Translations under genes and position numbers: made by a program
Notes under the pieces: model-generated
The model's input: only the letters and a program-made list of their open reading frames with translations
What the model was told of the DNA's origin: nothing
Database searches by the model: none
Assembly: GCA_025529335.1 (NCBI GenBank)
Contig: JAMYHX010000095.1
Span: 1-64,000, forward strand
Reading direction: 5' to 3'
Source of the DNA: Rhizopus sp. PT2906
Lineage: Eukaryota > Mucoromycota > Mucoromycetes > Mucorales > Rhizopodaceae
Length of the DNA stretch: 64,000 nt
Shown here: positions 1 to 11,176 of the stretch, in pieces
Numbering within the stretch: the stretch's first letter is position 1
How the letters are laid out: each line of letters begins with the position of its first letter

Positions 1-426
1 TGAGTCGGAAGACGACTTATGTCAGATTCCTCTATATCACTTGATATAGTGTAATTTTGTTGAATTGGTTCGCTACATTATACTAAAAATATTAAGTTTA
101 GTTTGATTGAACTTCATGAGGGGCATGAAGTTCGTGAGGGTCACGAAATTCATCAGTTTCAACTCCACTTTCGCTACAATAAAATAAAGAAGTTATTAAG
201 CAAATATTGCTTAAGAATAAGATAATATAAGAGAAGTTTTTGTGATCTGAATTCGATATCGTTTATTTCAAAAATGATTTTGGGATATTTATACTAATTG
301 AAATACTAAATCTGCAATATATAATAAATGTTTAAAACTTGCAGGATGCATATAGTGCACAAGATACCAAATACAAAAATGGTATGAAGTGTAACGTTAC
401 ACAATAAGACATCGGATGTTTAAAAG
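1..426. other. AT-rich intergenic stretch with two adjacent hairpins
   Basis: No coding region is visible. The only structure I see is a pair of perfect inverted repeats. Bases 109-118 and 124-133 form a 10-bp stem around AGGGG, and bases 131-137 and 141-147 form a 7-bp stem around GGG. The two stems share bases 131-133. Confidence 0.6.
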
Positions 427-499
427 TGGAGACACCGGGGTTTGAACCCGGGGCCTTCCGCATGCAAAGCGGATGTGATAGCCACTACACCATATCCCC
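427..499 (-). tRNA. tRNA-Ala (anticodon UGC)
   Basis: Read on the minus strand this is a 73-base cloverleaf. The 7-bp acceptor pairs GGGGATA with TGTCTCC and is followed by discriminator A. A short D arm follows. The anticodon stem pairs TCCGC with GCGGA around the 7-base loop TTTGCAT, which places TGC at positions 34-36 (alanine). The T arm contains GGTTCAAACCC. There is no intron and CCA is not encoded, as expected for a eukaryotic gene. The internal A and B box positions fit a Pol III gene. Confidence 0.93.
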
Positions 500-818
500 A
501 CTGGATGAAAGTTATACTTAGAAAACTAATATATAGTATATAAATCACGTGAATATCACGTGCGTATATCTTTAATTTTTTTCTAACAAGTTGGTTATCC
601 ACCTAGTTATGATTGATACTTAGGCACATTGGTATAAAAAATACATAACATCATGTGTGAGAAAAAAAGAGAAAAAGAGAATGATAAAGACAATCTTATG
701 TCTACGCTGACGTGCATAGCGTGTGACGTAAGCAATTCAATTTGCACAGCAAACAGCAGCAGCCCCGATATTATTATATTTGTCACTTTTGTCTGTAAAT
801 TAATGGGAGAAATGCAGA
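500..818 (+). promoter_or_regulatory. Upstream region of the PPR gene with E-boxes and a CRE-like, MITE-related motif
   Basis: Two palindromic CACGTG boxes lie at 546-551 and 557-562, 11 bases apart, which is one helical turn. Such boxes are bound by bHLH factors of the Cbf1/Pho4 type. At 714-750 lies GCATAGCGTGTGACGTAAG followed by CAATTCAATTTGCACAGC. This contains a CRE-like TGACGTAA core, and its second half is nearly identical to the ends of the MITE-like elements at 56.5 and 60.8 kb. The motif ends about 70 bases before the ATG, so it may be promoter sequence donated by a transposon remnant. Confidence 0.45.
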
Positions 819-1907
819 ATGCTTAGATTTCCAATATTTCGACGATCACCTGGAGCCTTAAGGCGTTATTTATCAGCACCATATGCTTCTCGACCTGCGT
901 ATTTAGGGCTTCGCTACCTTGCAAGTATCCCTAAATTGACTGATGCATCATCTATTATACCTGTGCTAGACACAATCGAGGAAAAAACACCAACTTCATA
1001 TAATGCGTTACTAAAAGAACTTGCTCTTGAAGGCCGATCAATGCAGGCTCAGACGGTTTATGATAAAATATTCAGAAATCATGTAATCAAGGCCAACATT
1101 GATACATACAGTTATTTGATGATGGCTTACTTAAACGATGGAAAATACAGTGATGCCATGGAAATCTATTATGAACTGCGAAATTATGAAGATCGATCAC
1201 CGAGCAGCTCGTCAAAGGATTTACGACTAGATTCTGGCGTGTATGAAACCATGATAGAATCATTAACCAAAGCCGTTGTGGAAAAGAAGATCATTGCTAA
1301 TCAAGAAGAGCCTATATATGAATACACTGTGGGTGATGGCGATTCACTTATATTAACAAACGTTGAAGGGGATTCCAGCACTTCTTTGTTAACAGCTTTA
1401 ACGTTATTTAACGATATGCGGCATCTTGAGATACCAGCGACATCCAAAATGTATCTTTGTATGCTAAAAGCATGTAAGGAGCAAAGAGATGATTATGTAC
1501 TTAGAAAAGTACACAAGCTCATTCGTATGGATCCTCATCTGGACCCTGATGCGAATATCATAAACCACTTAATGGAGGCTTACTATGCAGTAGGGGATAT
1601 CCATGCACTGCTAGATGTCTGGGATGTAGCAGAGGCTGTCGGTGGATTTAATGAAATAACGACTTCGATTGCTTTAAGAGCGTGCGTCCGTGTAGGATTC
1701 ACCGCGAGAGCAAATCATGTTTGGGATATAATAAGCAATAGAAAAAATAATCAAGTTCAACCTGATGACTTTAACAAATATTTAGAGTTCTTACTGATGT
1801 ATGGAGATGCTCAAAAGGCGATCACATTACTGCAGGAAGGGAAAGCCAAAGGAGTAGCCAATGAAGCCAGTGTAAATATTTGGGAGAAATACCAGAGAAT
1901 TGAATAA
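819..1907 (+). CDS. PPR-type mitochondrial protein
   Basis: Single-exon gene of 362 residues. The first 35 residues are rich in Arg, Ser, Ala and aromatic residues with almost no acids, as in a mitochondrial presequence. The rest is made of paired helices of pentatricopeptide-repeat character: TSYNALLKELALEGR near residue 58, NIDTYSYLMMAYLNDG near 93, and further copies to about residue 345 (DDFNKYLEFLLMYGDAQKA). PPR proteins bind organellar RNA and act in its processing or translation. The sequence does not tell me which RNA. The start is the first ATG, just downstream of the CRE-like motif, and is followed directly by the presequence. It is probably orthologous to other fungal PPR proteins but I cannot name it. 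Confidence 0.8.
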   Translation: MLRFPIFRRSPGALRRYLSAPYASRPAYLGLRYLASIPKLTDASSIIPVLDTIEEKTPTSYNALLKELALEGRSMQAQTVYDKIFRNHVIKANIDTYSYLMMAYLNDGKYSDAMEIYYELRNYEDRSPSSSSKDLRLDSGVYETMIESLTKAVVEKKIIANQEEPIYEYTVGDGDSLILTNVEGDSSTSLLTALTLFNDMRHLEIPATSKMYLCMLKACKEQRDDYVLRKVHKLIRMDPHLDPDANIINHLMEAYYAVGDIHALLDVWDVAEAVGGFNEITTSIALRACVRVGFTARANHVWDIISNRKNNQVQPDDFNKYLEFLLMYGDAQKAITLLQEGKAKGVANEASVNIWEKYQRIE

Positions 1908-2249
1908 TGACTCTTCAGATACATATACAATAAACAACCCCCCTTTTTTTTGTAAAAATGTTTGTATGTACATAGCATTATCTCTCTCTCTTTTTTTTTC
2001 TCTTTCTTTGGATATTACCTTCTTTTCTAAATATGATAGCAAAGTAGTAAAGGATTGGAATCATTCACTCTTTATTCTTTTTTTTATTTCCTTTCTTTTC
2101 TTCCCTTATAAAAAACAACACGTTTGCTCCTTTTCATATCCCTAATTTTCTTTCTACCCCCTTTTATCTAAAATGGCAAAGCTTATTTAAGATTCCTGAA
2201 TTCGCATAAAAATACCTTTTGCTCTCTTTTTTGATAATTTTTCATAAAT
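1908..2249. other. Intergenic, pyrimidine-rich
   Basis: Between the PPR stop and the septin start I see runs of CT and T on the plus strand and no coding signal. It probably holds the 3' UTR of one gene and the promoter of the next. Confidence 0.5.
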
Positions 2250-4013
2250 ATGGCACATGTATTCATTCTTTTCTAAAAAAGTGTAATATGTATCTAATCA
2301 CCTTTCCTCTCTTTTTAGAGACTTGGTGGTCGCAGAAAAAACGTAAAGAAAGGATTTCAATTCACTCTGATGGTTGTAGGCAAGTATTCTTCCTTTAAGA
2401 TTATATATCACATATTAACTGTTTGTGTACTTTAGGTGCATCCGGTACTGGGCGTACAACCTTTGTTAATACCCTTTGTGATTCCAACGTTTTAACCAAA
2501 AAGATCTGTGATAACCCTGAAGATGCTCATCATGAACCTGGTATTAATATCAAGCCTGTTTCAATTGGTAAATGAATACTATCTATTGAATTTCTGCAGG
2601 TGCTAACATATATACTTTACTAAATCAGAGCTTGACGAAGACGGAGTAAGGTAATGATTGTTATATATAAAAAGCCTGCCCATGACATAAAAGAATGGGA
2701 AAAAAAAGGGCAAAAAAGGAGATGTTTGCCTAGGGAATAAGGGAACTAATATTCTAAATGTTAAAATTAGAATCTCCTTAACAATTGTTGATACACCTGG
2801 CTTTGGTGATAATATCGATAACGAAAAATGGTAAATGACACAAGCGTATGTATAGTAAACTAAGCGAAACAAAAAATAGCTTTAAGGAAATTGTTGGCTA
2901 TCTGGAAAGACAATATGATGATATTTTGGCTGAAGAATCTAGAATTAAACGTAATCCTAGATTCCGTGATAATCGTGTTCATGCTCTCTTGTATTTTATT
3001 TCGCCATCAGGACATGCGTAAGTTTTTATCTAATTGAAATAGGAAAAACATTCATATTTTATGCTAGTCTGCGTGAAATTGATATTGAACTTATGCGTCG
3101 CTTGAGTCCTCGAGTTAATGTCATTCCTGTCATTGGCCGTGCAGACTCACTTACACCACAGGAATTAAAGGATTTCAAGAGAAGGGTAAGTTTTGAACAT
3201 GTCTTGTTCTATGCTAACTCAACCATTTAGATTATGGAAGATATTGAACATTATAACATTCCCATCTATAACTTCCCTTATGATATTGAGGAAGATGATG
3301 AAGATACTATTGAGGAAAATAGTGAACTGAGAGTAATAGAAGACAATAAGGAATGAAGTTATTTGTAATGTCTAATATCTTGCATGTAGAACCTTTTGCC
3401 CTTTGCTATCATTGGTAGTGATGAAGAAATCATGGTGAATGGTCGTCCTGTTCGCGGAAGACAGTATCCTTGGGGTGCAGTTGAAGGTAAAGATATATAT
3501 ATTTCTTTTGTTTTTTGAACAAAATATCAAATCTCCTACTTTAGTTGACAACCCACAACATTCGGATTTTGCACGTTTGAAGTCTGCACTTTTGAGGTAA
3601 AAGCCGTACTATCATCACATCAATTATACTAATCAATCAATTACACCTTTGATCAGTTCTCATCTTCAAGACCTTAAAGAAATAACTCATGATTTCTTGT
3701 ATGAAAACTATCGTACCGAGAAGCTTAGTCGCACTGTTCAAGGGGATGAGTAAGTTTAATAAATATAAAAAAGCTAAGAGAGACTAATGATTGCATATAC
3801 AAAAGTGATATGTCTCTGAATGCAGAAGATATGGCAAGCCAAAGTGTACGCTTGAAGGAAGAACAGTTAAGAAAGGATGAAGAAAAGCTCCGAGATATCG
3901 AATTGAAAGTACAAAGAGAGATTCAAGAAAAGCGAGCTGAATTGTTAAATAAGGAAGAAGCTTTACGTAGCTTGGAAGCTAAACTATCGCAAGCTCAATT
4001 ACAAAGTGCTTAA
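2250..4013 (+). CDS. Septin, Cdc11/AspA type
   Basis: Septins are GTP-binding proteins that assemble into filaments at septa, branches and growth sites. Twelve exons join to 363 residues: 2250-2258, 2319-2379, 2436-2567, 2629-2650, 2771-2830, 2880-3017, 3068-3185, 3231-3332, 3390-3486, 3545-3596, 3657-3749 and 3806-4013. A polybasic patch (RRKNVKKG) precedes the P-loop GASGTGRTTF at about residue 24. The G3 motif DTPGFGD, the septin signature around ESRIKRNPRFRDNRVH and the G4-like GRADSLT follow. The last exon encodes a short coiled coil beginning QSVRLKEEQLRKDEEKLR, which points to the Cdc11/AspA subgroup. The P-loop glycine codon is split by a GC-AG intron at 2380-2435. The nine-base first exon is the least certain part; everything from 2319 on is firm. 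Confidence 0.9.
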
Positions 4014-4104
4014 TAAAATCTTAATTTCATTTTATCAAAATCACTTTTCTCTGTCTCAGCTCTTGAATTTTATCTTTTTTTTTTTTTTTTTTTTTTTTTC
4101 TTTA

Positions 4105-5060
4105 ATGGCAAGTCAAGAATTCAATAATCCTCTAAGAAAGTTTAAACTAGTCTTCTTGGGAGAGCAAAGTGGTAATGAAAGAGAGAATGAAGCTATTCTT
4201 GGTCTGATTGTTAATTGTGTAGTTGGCAAAACATCGCTCATTACCAGGTTTATGTATGATACTTTTGACAATACATATCAAGTAAGAGGAAATGGAAGTT
4301 GTAGAATAATAATAACAATAACTATAATAGGCGACGATTGGCATAGATTTTTTGAGTAAAACAATGTATTTAGAAGACAGAACAGTTCGTCTTCAGTTAT
4401 GGGACACCGCAGGTCAGGTTGCGTATCGATTTGTTCCCCTTTCCTTTTTTTTAGTTTCCCTTTTTAATAATAGATTAAAAATAGGAACGGTTCCGAAGTT
4501 TGATTCCAAGTTACATTAGGGATTCTTCTGTAGCAGTCGTAGTTTATGATATCACAAGTAATTATTAGTTATTGTAAATATGTATTTGTATATAATATGT
4601 ACAAACCGTGCGTTTTCAAGATAGGGCATCCTTTCAAAATACTTCAAAATGGATTGATGATGTACGAGCCGAACGTGGATCCGAGGTCATTATTGTCTTG
4701 GTAGGAAATAAGACAGATCTGAGTGATAAAAGGTATAGAATGAATACATCATACATGAGACTAATGACATATAATAAAGAGAGGTGACTTTGGAGGAAGG
4801 AGAAAAAAAAGCATCTGATTGTGGAATATTATTTATTGAGACAAGTGCCAAAGCAGGTCATAACGTAAAGGTCCTATTTAAGCGTATTGCTCAAGCGCTT
4901 CCTGGTATGGACAATAATCATGGACTGGACGAAAAGGATCAACGTAAGCAAAGATATTGATTTTGATGATGATATTCATTGAGCTTTTTTTTTTTTTCTA
5001 GTGCAAAAAGTCGATCTTAATACAGCTGAACAGACAGAGTCATCTGGCTGTGCTTGTTAA
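4105..5060 (+). CDS. ypt6: Rab GTPase Ypt6 (Rab6 type)
   Basis: A small Golgi GTPase that controls retrograde endosome-Golgi transport. Seven exons (4105-4171, 4223-4281, 4331-4417, 4485-4557, 4621-4732, 4780-4943, 5002-5060) join to 206 residues. Visible motifs are the P-loop GEQSVGKTS, the effector region with [27 protein letters not shown] (switch II, characteristic of Rab6), GNKTDL, and ETSAKAG. The C-terminus is Cys-Ala-Cys, the double-cysteine signal for geranylgeranylation. The P-loop is split by intron 1. Intron 3 has the unusual donor GTTGCG. A run of about 22 T lies immediately upstream of the ATG. Confidence 0.92.
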
Positions 5061-5151
5061 ATATAAACATTCAATACCCCCCTTCTTCTTTAGTAAACTA
5101 TACGCTTATTTCTAATCCCCGAAGTGTTCGTCCTTTTCTTCTTCTTTCTAA

Positions 5152-5598
5152 ATGAGTAACTCAAGGTCTATACAAATAACTCAACTAACCAACAAGACAA
5201 TATCAAAAGAGCATTTAAACCAGTTAGTGTGCCTCGTGCAGCAGCAGTTATCGAGTTCAACAACAAAGGAAAGCGTCCTTGCTGCCCTTTCGTCAACCCA
5301 AAGCGTCATCTTGGGAGCATTCAGCGATGACATCTTGGTTGGAACTGCTAGTTTAGTCTATTCACACTGTGTAACTGGTACTCGAGTACATATTGAAGAT
5401 GTTGTAGTAGATTCGGAACAGCGGGGTAAAGGTATAGGCACCTATTTAATCAATGAGACGATTGACCGTGCGAAAAAACTACAAGCAAAATCAATCGATC
5501 TTACAAGTCGACCTGATCGTGAAGCGGCCAATAAGCTTTATAGAAAATTAGGATTTGTTCAAAGGGAAACCAATGTATATAGATATGCGAGCCCTTAA
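5152..5598 (+). CDS. GNAT-family N-acetyltransferase
   Basis: Single exon, 148 residues, which is the size of one GNAT domain. The acetyl-CoA-binding motif A is clear: IEDVVVDSEQRGKGIGTYLI, with the R/Q-x-x-G-x-G/A core at about residue 100. Motif B follows (DREAANKLYRKLGF near residue 122), ending the protein at YRYASP. Family members acetylate amines, amino sugars or protein N-termini. The IEDVVVD stretch recalls glucosamine-6-phosphate acetyltransferase, but the C-terminal half looks more like generic small-molecule GNATs, so I leave the substrate open. It sits between YPT6 and the carnitine acetyltransferase gene, all on one strand with gaps of under 100 bases. Confidence 0.82.
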   Translation: MSNSRSIQITQLTNKTISKEHLNQLVCLVQQQLSSSTTKESVLAALSSTQSVILGAFSDDILVGTASLVYSHCVTGTRVHIEDVVVDSEQRGKGIGTYLINETIDRAKKLQAKSIDLTSRPDREAANKLYRKLGFVQRETNVYRYASP

Positions 5599-5651
5599 GT
5601 CCCCACATCCTCTTTTTCTCTCTCTCTTTCACTCTCTTTTTCTTTAATAAA

Positions 5652-8055
5652 ATGACAATTCGATTCCCTGTTGATGGTGATGCCGTTGAGGGTGAAACAT
5701 TCAAATATCAAAATCAATTGCCAAAGCTTCCTATCCCAGACTTGAATGACACTGCAAAACGTTATCTTGATGCTTTAAAGCCTTTACAAGTAAAAACAAG
5801 ACAAAGGAAAAAGAAAAGCTTTTATTTATTCTATACTATAGACCTCTGAAGAGCATGAAGTAACTAAAAAGGCCGTTCAAGAGTTTTTAGTCAATGAAGG
5901 TCCTAAGCTCCAAGAAAGATTAAAAACATATGCGACAGATAAGTCATCTTATATAGAAGAGTTTTGGTAAAAGGGACAGAAAGATCTGCTTAAAAACTGT
6001 TATTAATGACCCTCGCAAATAGGTACGACTCTTACCTCCAGTTTACTGATCCGGTCGTATTAAACTTGAACCCCTTTTTCTTATTGGAAGATGACCCCAC
6101 ACCCCTGCGTAACAACCAAATTGTCAGAGCATCTTCCCTTATCTATTCCACATTGACCTTTGTTCATGCACTCAAGACCCGCCATTTGGAGCCCGATGTT
6201 ATCCGTGGTAAGCCTCTGTGTATGTCCCAATTTCACCGCCTGTTTGCTACCTCACGAGTGCCTACTGAAGAGGGATGTCATATGGTTCCTCATCCAGAGA
6301 GTCGTCATATCGTTATCATGTCACATTCTCAATTTTATTACTTTCAAGTTTTTGATGAATCGGGTGATTTTACATTGACCGAAAAGGAAATTGCCGCAAA
6401 CTTAAAGGCCATCCAAAAGGATTCTGCAAAGACACCAGCGGCAGAGGTGGCAAAAAGGGCTGTCGGTGTATTCACGACTGAAAATCGTCGTAACTGGGCC
6501 AGGTTGAGACGTCAGCTGGAAAGTGATGATGTAAACAGAGAAGCATTGCATTTAGTCGATGAAGCCTTGTTTATCGTCTGTCTTGATCATGTTCAGCCAA
6601 AGTCTAGTGAAGAACTTAGTAATAATATGCTATGTGGTACATATAATCTTGAACAAGGTGTGCAGGTGGGTACATGTACGAACAGATGGTACGATAAGCT
6701 ACAGGTAAAAGCAAAGAGACAAAAGTAGTCCTTTTCTGTATCTCACAGCTTCCCCAGATCATTGTTTGCCAAAATGGTAGTGCGGGAATCAATTTTGAAC
6801 ACACAGGTAAGATGACACCAAGAAAATAAAAGTGTGGCGATGTGTAATTTTGAGATGTAGGTGTTGATGGACATACGGTGTTAAGATACGTCTCAGATAT
6901 CTATACTGATACTATCTTACGCTTTGCAAAGACAATCAATAGTCAAACTCAATCCATCTTTCACAGCTATCGTCAAAGAAGAGATAGCAATGCTATGGCC
7001 GCTAGAGAAAAGCTGAATGAAAATAACTTCGTAAGCTACTTTGATCATAATCCTAGGAAAATCGAATGGAACATGACAGAAGAAATTGAACTGGGCGTAA
7101 AGTTTGCAGAAACAAGATTGAGCGATTTAACTCTGCAGAATGAAGTAAAAGTACTTGAATTTGATAAATACGGCAAGCATTTTATCACAGACATGCGAAT
7201 GAGTCCTGATGCCTTTGTGCAGGTACCAGAGTGTACGAATAAATCTACCGTAGCTTACTCTTTTTTTCTTTCTATGTAGATGGCTATACAAGCTGCTTAT
7301 TATGGACTCTACGGTAAATCTGAATGCTCTTATGAACCAGCCATGACAAAGATGTTTCTGCATGGTCGTACGGAAGCCATCAGAACAGTAACGGATCAAT
7401 CTGTCGAATTTGTCCAAAAATTCTTTGACCCCAAAGTCTCCCCTCATGATAAGCTCGAAGCTCTACGTACTGCTCTCAAAACTCACACAAAGAACACACG
7501 TGAGTGCTCGCAAGGGTTAGGTCAAGACCGTCATTTGTATGCTCTAGAATGTCTATGGGCTAGAATGCACAGAGATGAACAGAAGCCTCGTATTTTTACT
7601 GATTCTGGCTGGCGTACGTTGAACCATACGGTCATCAGTACCTCTAACTGTGGAAACCCTGCTCTTCGGTTATTTGGATTTGGCCCTGTAGTGGCAAATG
7701 GTTTTGGTATCGGTTATATCATCAAGGATGATCGTATTTCGGTATGTTGCAAATAGAAACTATAGTCGCTGTTTACTAAATTGGTTGTCTATAGTTTGTA
7801 GCCTCTTCTAAGCATCGACAAACTGAACGATTACTTCAGACATTACAAAAATACTTGGTTGAAGTCAAGACAATGCTTTTGAATGAAAAATACCCTGGTG
7901 GTGTTTCTCAACGTCAGCGCATTCTTGCACTTGAAGAAGAATATGATCATGGTGATGGTTATACTTATTATGATACTGGAGATAGACCTTCAAAGGCAAA
8001 TGGTATTCATCGTAAAATTGGTAAAAGGTTAATTATACAAGAAAATGATGAATAA
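5652..8055 (+). CDS. Carnitine O-acetyltransferase
   Basis: Transfers acetyl groups between CoA and carnitine so that acetyl units made in peroxisomes or cytosol can reach mitochondria. This is essential for growth of many fungi on acetate and fatty acids. Seven exons (5652-5789, 5842-5966, 6023-6704, 6749-6806, 6861-7222, 7280-7741, 7795-8055) give 695 residues. The N-terminal LPKLPIPDLNDTAKRYLDAL matches the carnitine acyltransferase start. The catalytic motif FEHTGVDGH lies across the exon 4/5 junction, its histidine being the family base. STSNCGNP and GFGPVVANGFGIGY near the end form the carnitine/CoA pocket. There is no obvious presequence and no PTS1 (the end is QENDE), suggesting the cytosolic FacC/Yat-like class. 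Its stop is only 22 bases from the convergent PPWD1 stop. Confidence 0.92.
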
Positions 8056-8077
8056 AGGCATGATGCTTTTCTTTTTT

Positions 8078-10434
8078 TTATCGAATATCAATGTTTATGA
8101 TTTTGATATCTTCTAAGGGTTTGTTTGTCTTGTCCACTTTTTCACTCTCTATGCTATGTACTACATCCATACCAGCCGTAACTCGACCAAATACAGTGTG
8201 CTTATTATCCAACCATGTCTACAACAGAGTGCAACATAAGTATACCCATCATTATAAAAATGAAAAAACTTACCGTTGGTGCAACTGTAATAAAGAACTG
8301 ACTTCCATTTGTGTTTGGTCCTGCATTAGCCATACTAACTGTATATGGACGATCATGTCTATACTCTCTCGAAAATTCATCTTCAAAATCATCACCCCAA
8401 ATGGATTCTCCACCTGTACCATCACCAAATGGGCAACCTGTCTGAATCATAAATCCCTTGATAACTCGATGGAATATAAGATTGTCATAGTATCCATTCT
8501 TGGCGTGCGTAGTAAAGTTTTCTACAGCTTTAGGTGCAGCATCAGGAAATAAACGTATATGGATATCACCAGATGTAGTACGCAGAATTGCGCTTGTGCC
8601 GAGTATTTGCTTACGTTCCTGAGTAGCTGCAACCGTCTGTTCTTCACGGGAGGGCTTCTCATTAAATATATCTCGTTCTCCTTTCTGATTGATGTCGCTA
8701 TTGATAATGTAAGATGATATTCTCGATATTTGTTATCGTCACTTACTCAAAGGGTTCTCTCTTTGTCATCAAGTAAAATCGATTCTTATTAAACGCAGTA
8801 CAGAATAGTGTTGGATCAAGTTCTTGGCTCTCTTTAAGTGCTGCATTCTCTGAAGCCACCATGGCCTACAAGAGCATGATGTTAAAGATGGATCAGCTTC
8901 ATGCTTTTGTTACTTACCAAAGTATAAATCCCCTTCTTTTTAGGAGCACCTTGATATAAGCTGACATTGACAAATCTGTTCGTTTCAGATTTACCTAGTA
9001 AACGAACCACCTTGTTTGTACGAATATTAACAATCTTTATACCCAGTAAGGACCCATAAATAATAAAGTTTCCACTTTCGTCAAATACAGCGTTTACAAA
9101 ACGAGATTGACTTGACTTTTCCAATTCTCTTTCAACAGCCAAACGTCTACCAAATTCCATATCGTCTAATTTATGAATGGTTGTGCCTGCTTGCTGCATT
9201 TCACTAATAACTTGGAGACTTTCATCATATTCTCGAAACATTTTGCCTTGTAAAAACTTGAATAAGCGAACTTGTCGATCAGGAAAGCTCATAGTAACAA
9301 AGCTTAATCCATCACGAGAAAAAGTGAGGCAGGTGGGTACTGATTTTTTCTACATCTATGTCAATACACATCCATTGACATGTTCTTTTTTTACCTTTCG
9401 AAATTCATAAAGATCAGTTTGAGATTTTAATTCAAAGTCGAGGTTATCTGGTAATGCAAACGGAGGCTCTGGTGACCAATACTCAATCATACCAACCGAA
9501 TCAACAGAGACAACACAATTGAATTTTGAGTTAAACTACAATATGATGTTAGTCCAATATGCTTGATCAAAAGGGTTTACAATTTACCTCAATGATATGG
9601 ACAGGCTTTGAATGCATCTTTGATAGTGTATGTAGTGGCTTACCATCGGCGCGTCCATCATAAATATGTATATTTGAATTGTCTGCTTCAGATCTATAGT
9701 ATAGTGTGAGTCATTTGACATATTCACCTAATATGAGCCCTTACACGGCAACTAATGCTTGTGCTTGTCCTCTTTGATGTATCCAGCACACGCTTTTTGG
9801 CTTGTATCTTAATTTGATCATATTTATCATGTCAAAGTTTGTTATATCATATACTTTCATGGACATATCGTCTGAAACTGTCGCCAAAAGCTCATGATCT
9901 GCTGATAGACTAATGTCTACGATACTGGATAAGTGCGATTTATAATGCTTCACAAACTCAATGCCAGTAGCTGTCTTTTTCCAAAACTTCAAATGACCAT
10001 CAACCGACGTGGTGATGATGAAATCCTTTCTAAGAAAAAACAATGGGTTAAACAGTTAGCAATATAAAGGGTGATCTTACTTGGTAACAGCTACATGAGA
10101 AAGCACGTCTCTATGCATATAACTCTTTTCGTACATGTCAGCAGATGGTAAATGATCAAGGTAAAGCTTTTCGTGAGCAAGGGCTAGTTATGAAGGCATA
10201 AGTAAACAGTATTGTTAAGAGGATCATAATTCTTACTTCTTTTTTTCTTTCGAGGAATCTCTTCGTTAGACGGTGGGGGTAAAATGGGCCCAATGTCGTC
10301 GTCTTTTTATTATTATTATTATTATTATTACAAGTTTTGAGTGTTAATCAATATACTTTACCAGATGCATTATCTATGTTATGTTCCTCAAATGATCTTT
10401 TGTTGTTATCGTTTGCTGTCGAATCCTGAGACAT
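8078..10434 (-). CDS. PPWD1-type peptidyl-prolyl isomerase with WD40 domain
   Basis: A nuclear, spliceosome-associated cyclophilin. Ten exons on the minus strand (10362-10434, 10237-10302, 10081-10183, 9745-10029, 9588-9693, 9395-9535, 8918-9349, 8747-8865, 8274-8697, 8078-8218) join to 629 residues, close to the usual family length. After an acidic, Lys-rich N-terminus comes YLDHLPSADMYEKSYMHRD, the PPWD1 signature, then WD repeats (HLKFWKK, SVDSVGMIEYWSPEPPF, DRQVRLFKFLQGK) with FGRRLAVERELEKS between blades. The C-terminal 160 residues are a cyclophilin with the active-site region FHRVIKGFMIQTG, GGESIWGDDFEDEF and SQFFIT. Intron 1 contains an (ATT)n run at about 10308-10330. It faces the carnitine acetyltransferase gene tail to tail. 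Confidence 0.93.
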
Positions 10435-10711
10435 CTTTGTCAGAGAGTTGTATAAAAAAGTAATTTTGTTCTATTCAGCAAAAAAAGGCTATCTAATTGA
10501 ACAAGTCACACACATTGGTCTATATGAAAGATCATAAAGAAAAGGAGGTCTTAAATAGCATAATGATATTACATTTGACAGTGTTTGTGTTATATCGATC
10601 ATATAGAACCAAAGTTGACTTTTTTTTCTCTCCTTTTTATATATAAACATCATCTTGTATAAATAGAGGATCATTTAATAAATGATTGATCTTTTTGCTC
10701 TATTTTGATTA
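10435..10711. other. Divergent intergenic region
   Basis: 277 bases between the ATG of PPWD1 (minus) and the ATG of the small membrane protein (plus). It is AT-rich and must carry both promoters. I see no specific site. Confidence 0.4.
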
Positions 10712-11078
10712 ATGAAGGACACAGAAAAGGCTTCTCAGGATAAAAGTGCTTTTAAAATATAAAGTATTTATGCTTTTAGCTAATATTTCCCCTATAGCAT
10801 GCTCCGTTGGAAGCACTTTTTTTTGTTGCAGAGACAGACAATCGGCGTTTATATGGAGAAGACGATGTACAATTGCTGCTACCTTAATACTCACAGGGCT
10901 CATTATTGCTGTTATTGTTGTAATGGTGGCAAAGCCAAGTCTTTTTGGGTTGCGTTCCAGCTCATTAAGTAGTGAAGTATCAGCCAGTCCTAGTGATCAA
11001 AAGGTACACGGTGTGCCTATAGCAAATTCAAGCGACTGGAGTGACACAGTAGCGGGTATTTCAATTGGCAAAGAGTAA
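10712..11078 (+). CDS. Small single-pass membrane protein, unknown function
   Basis: I do not recognise the family. Two exons, 10712-10745 and 10798-11078, separated by a 52-base intron (GTGCTT...CTATAG), give 104 residues. The layout is a charged N-terminus (MKDTEKASQDK), a Cys-containing stretch with CC, a basic block WRRRC at about residue 31, then one hydrophobic helix of some 22 residues (TIAATLILTGLIIAVIVVMV), and a Ser-rich hydrophilic tail. By the positive-inside rule the N-terminus should be cytosolic, with the vicinal cysteines before the helix a possible palmitoylation site. Reading straight through without the intron would need a start inside it, so I prefer the spliced model. Confidence 0.6.
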
Positions 11079-11176
11079 AACCGTGGATAAATATTGATCC
11101 CGTCTATTATATTTCAATAAACCATGTTCTATCCATCTTTCTTTTCTTCTTTCTCATACTACAATACTCGCATCAT

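Noticed and set aside
420..602. 60-codon minus-strand frame
   Set aside because: It covers the tRNA-Ala gene; the frame is a by-product of the tRNA sequence.
8091..8552. 153-codon plus-strand open frame
   Set aside because: It is the reverse of the cyclophilin exons of PPWD1, whose family motifs are intact on the minus strand.
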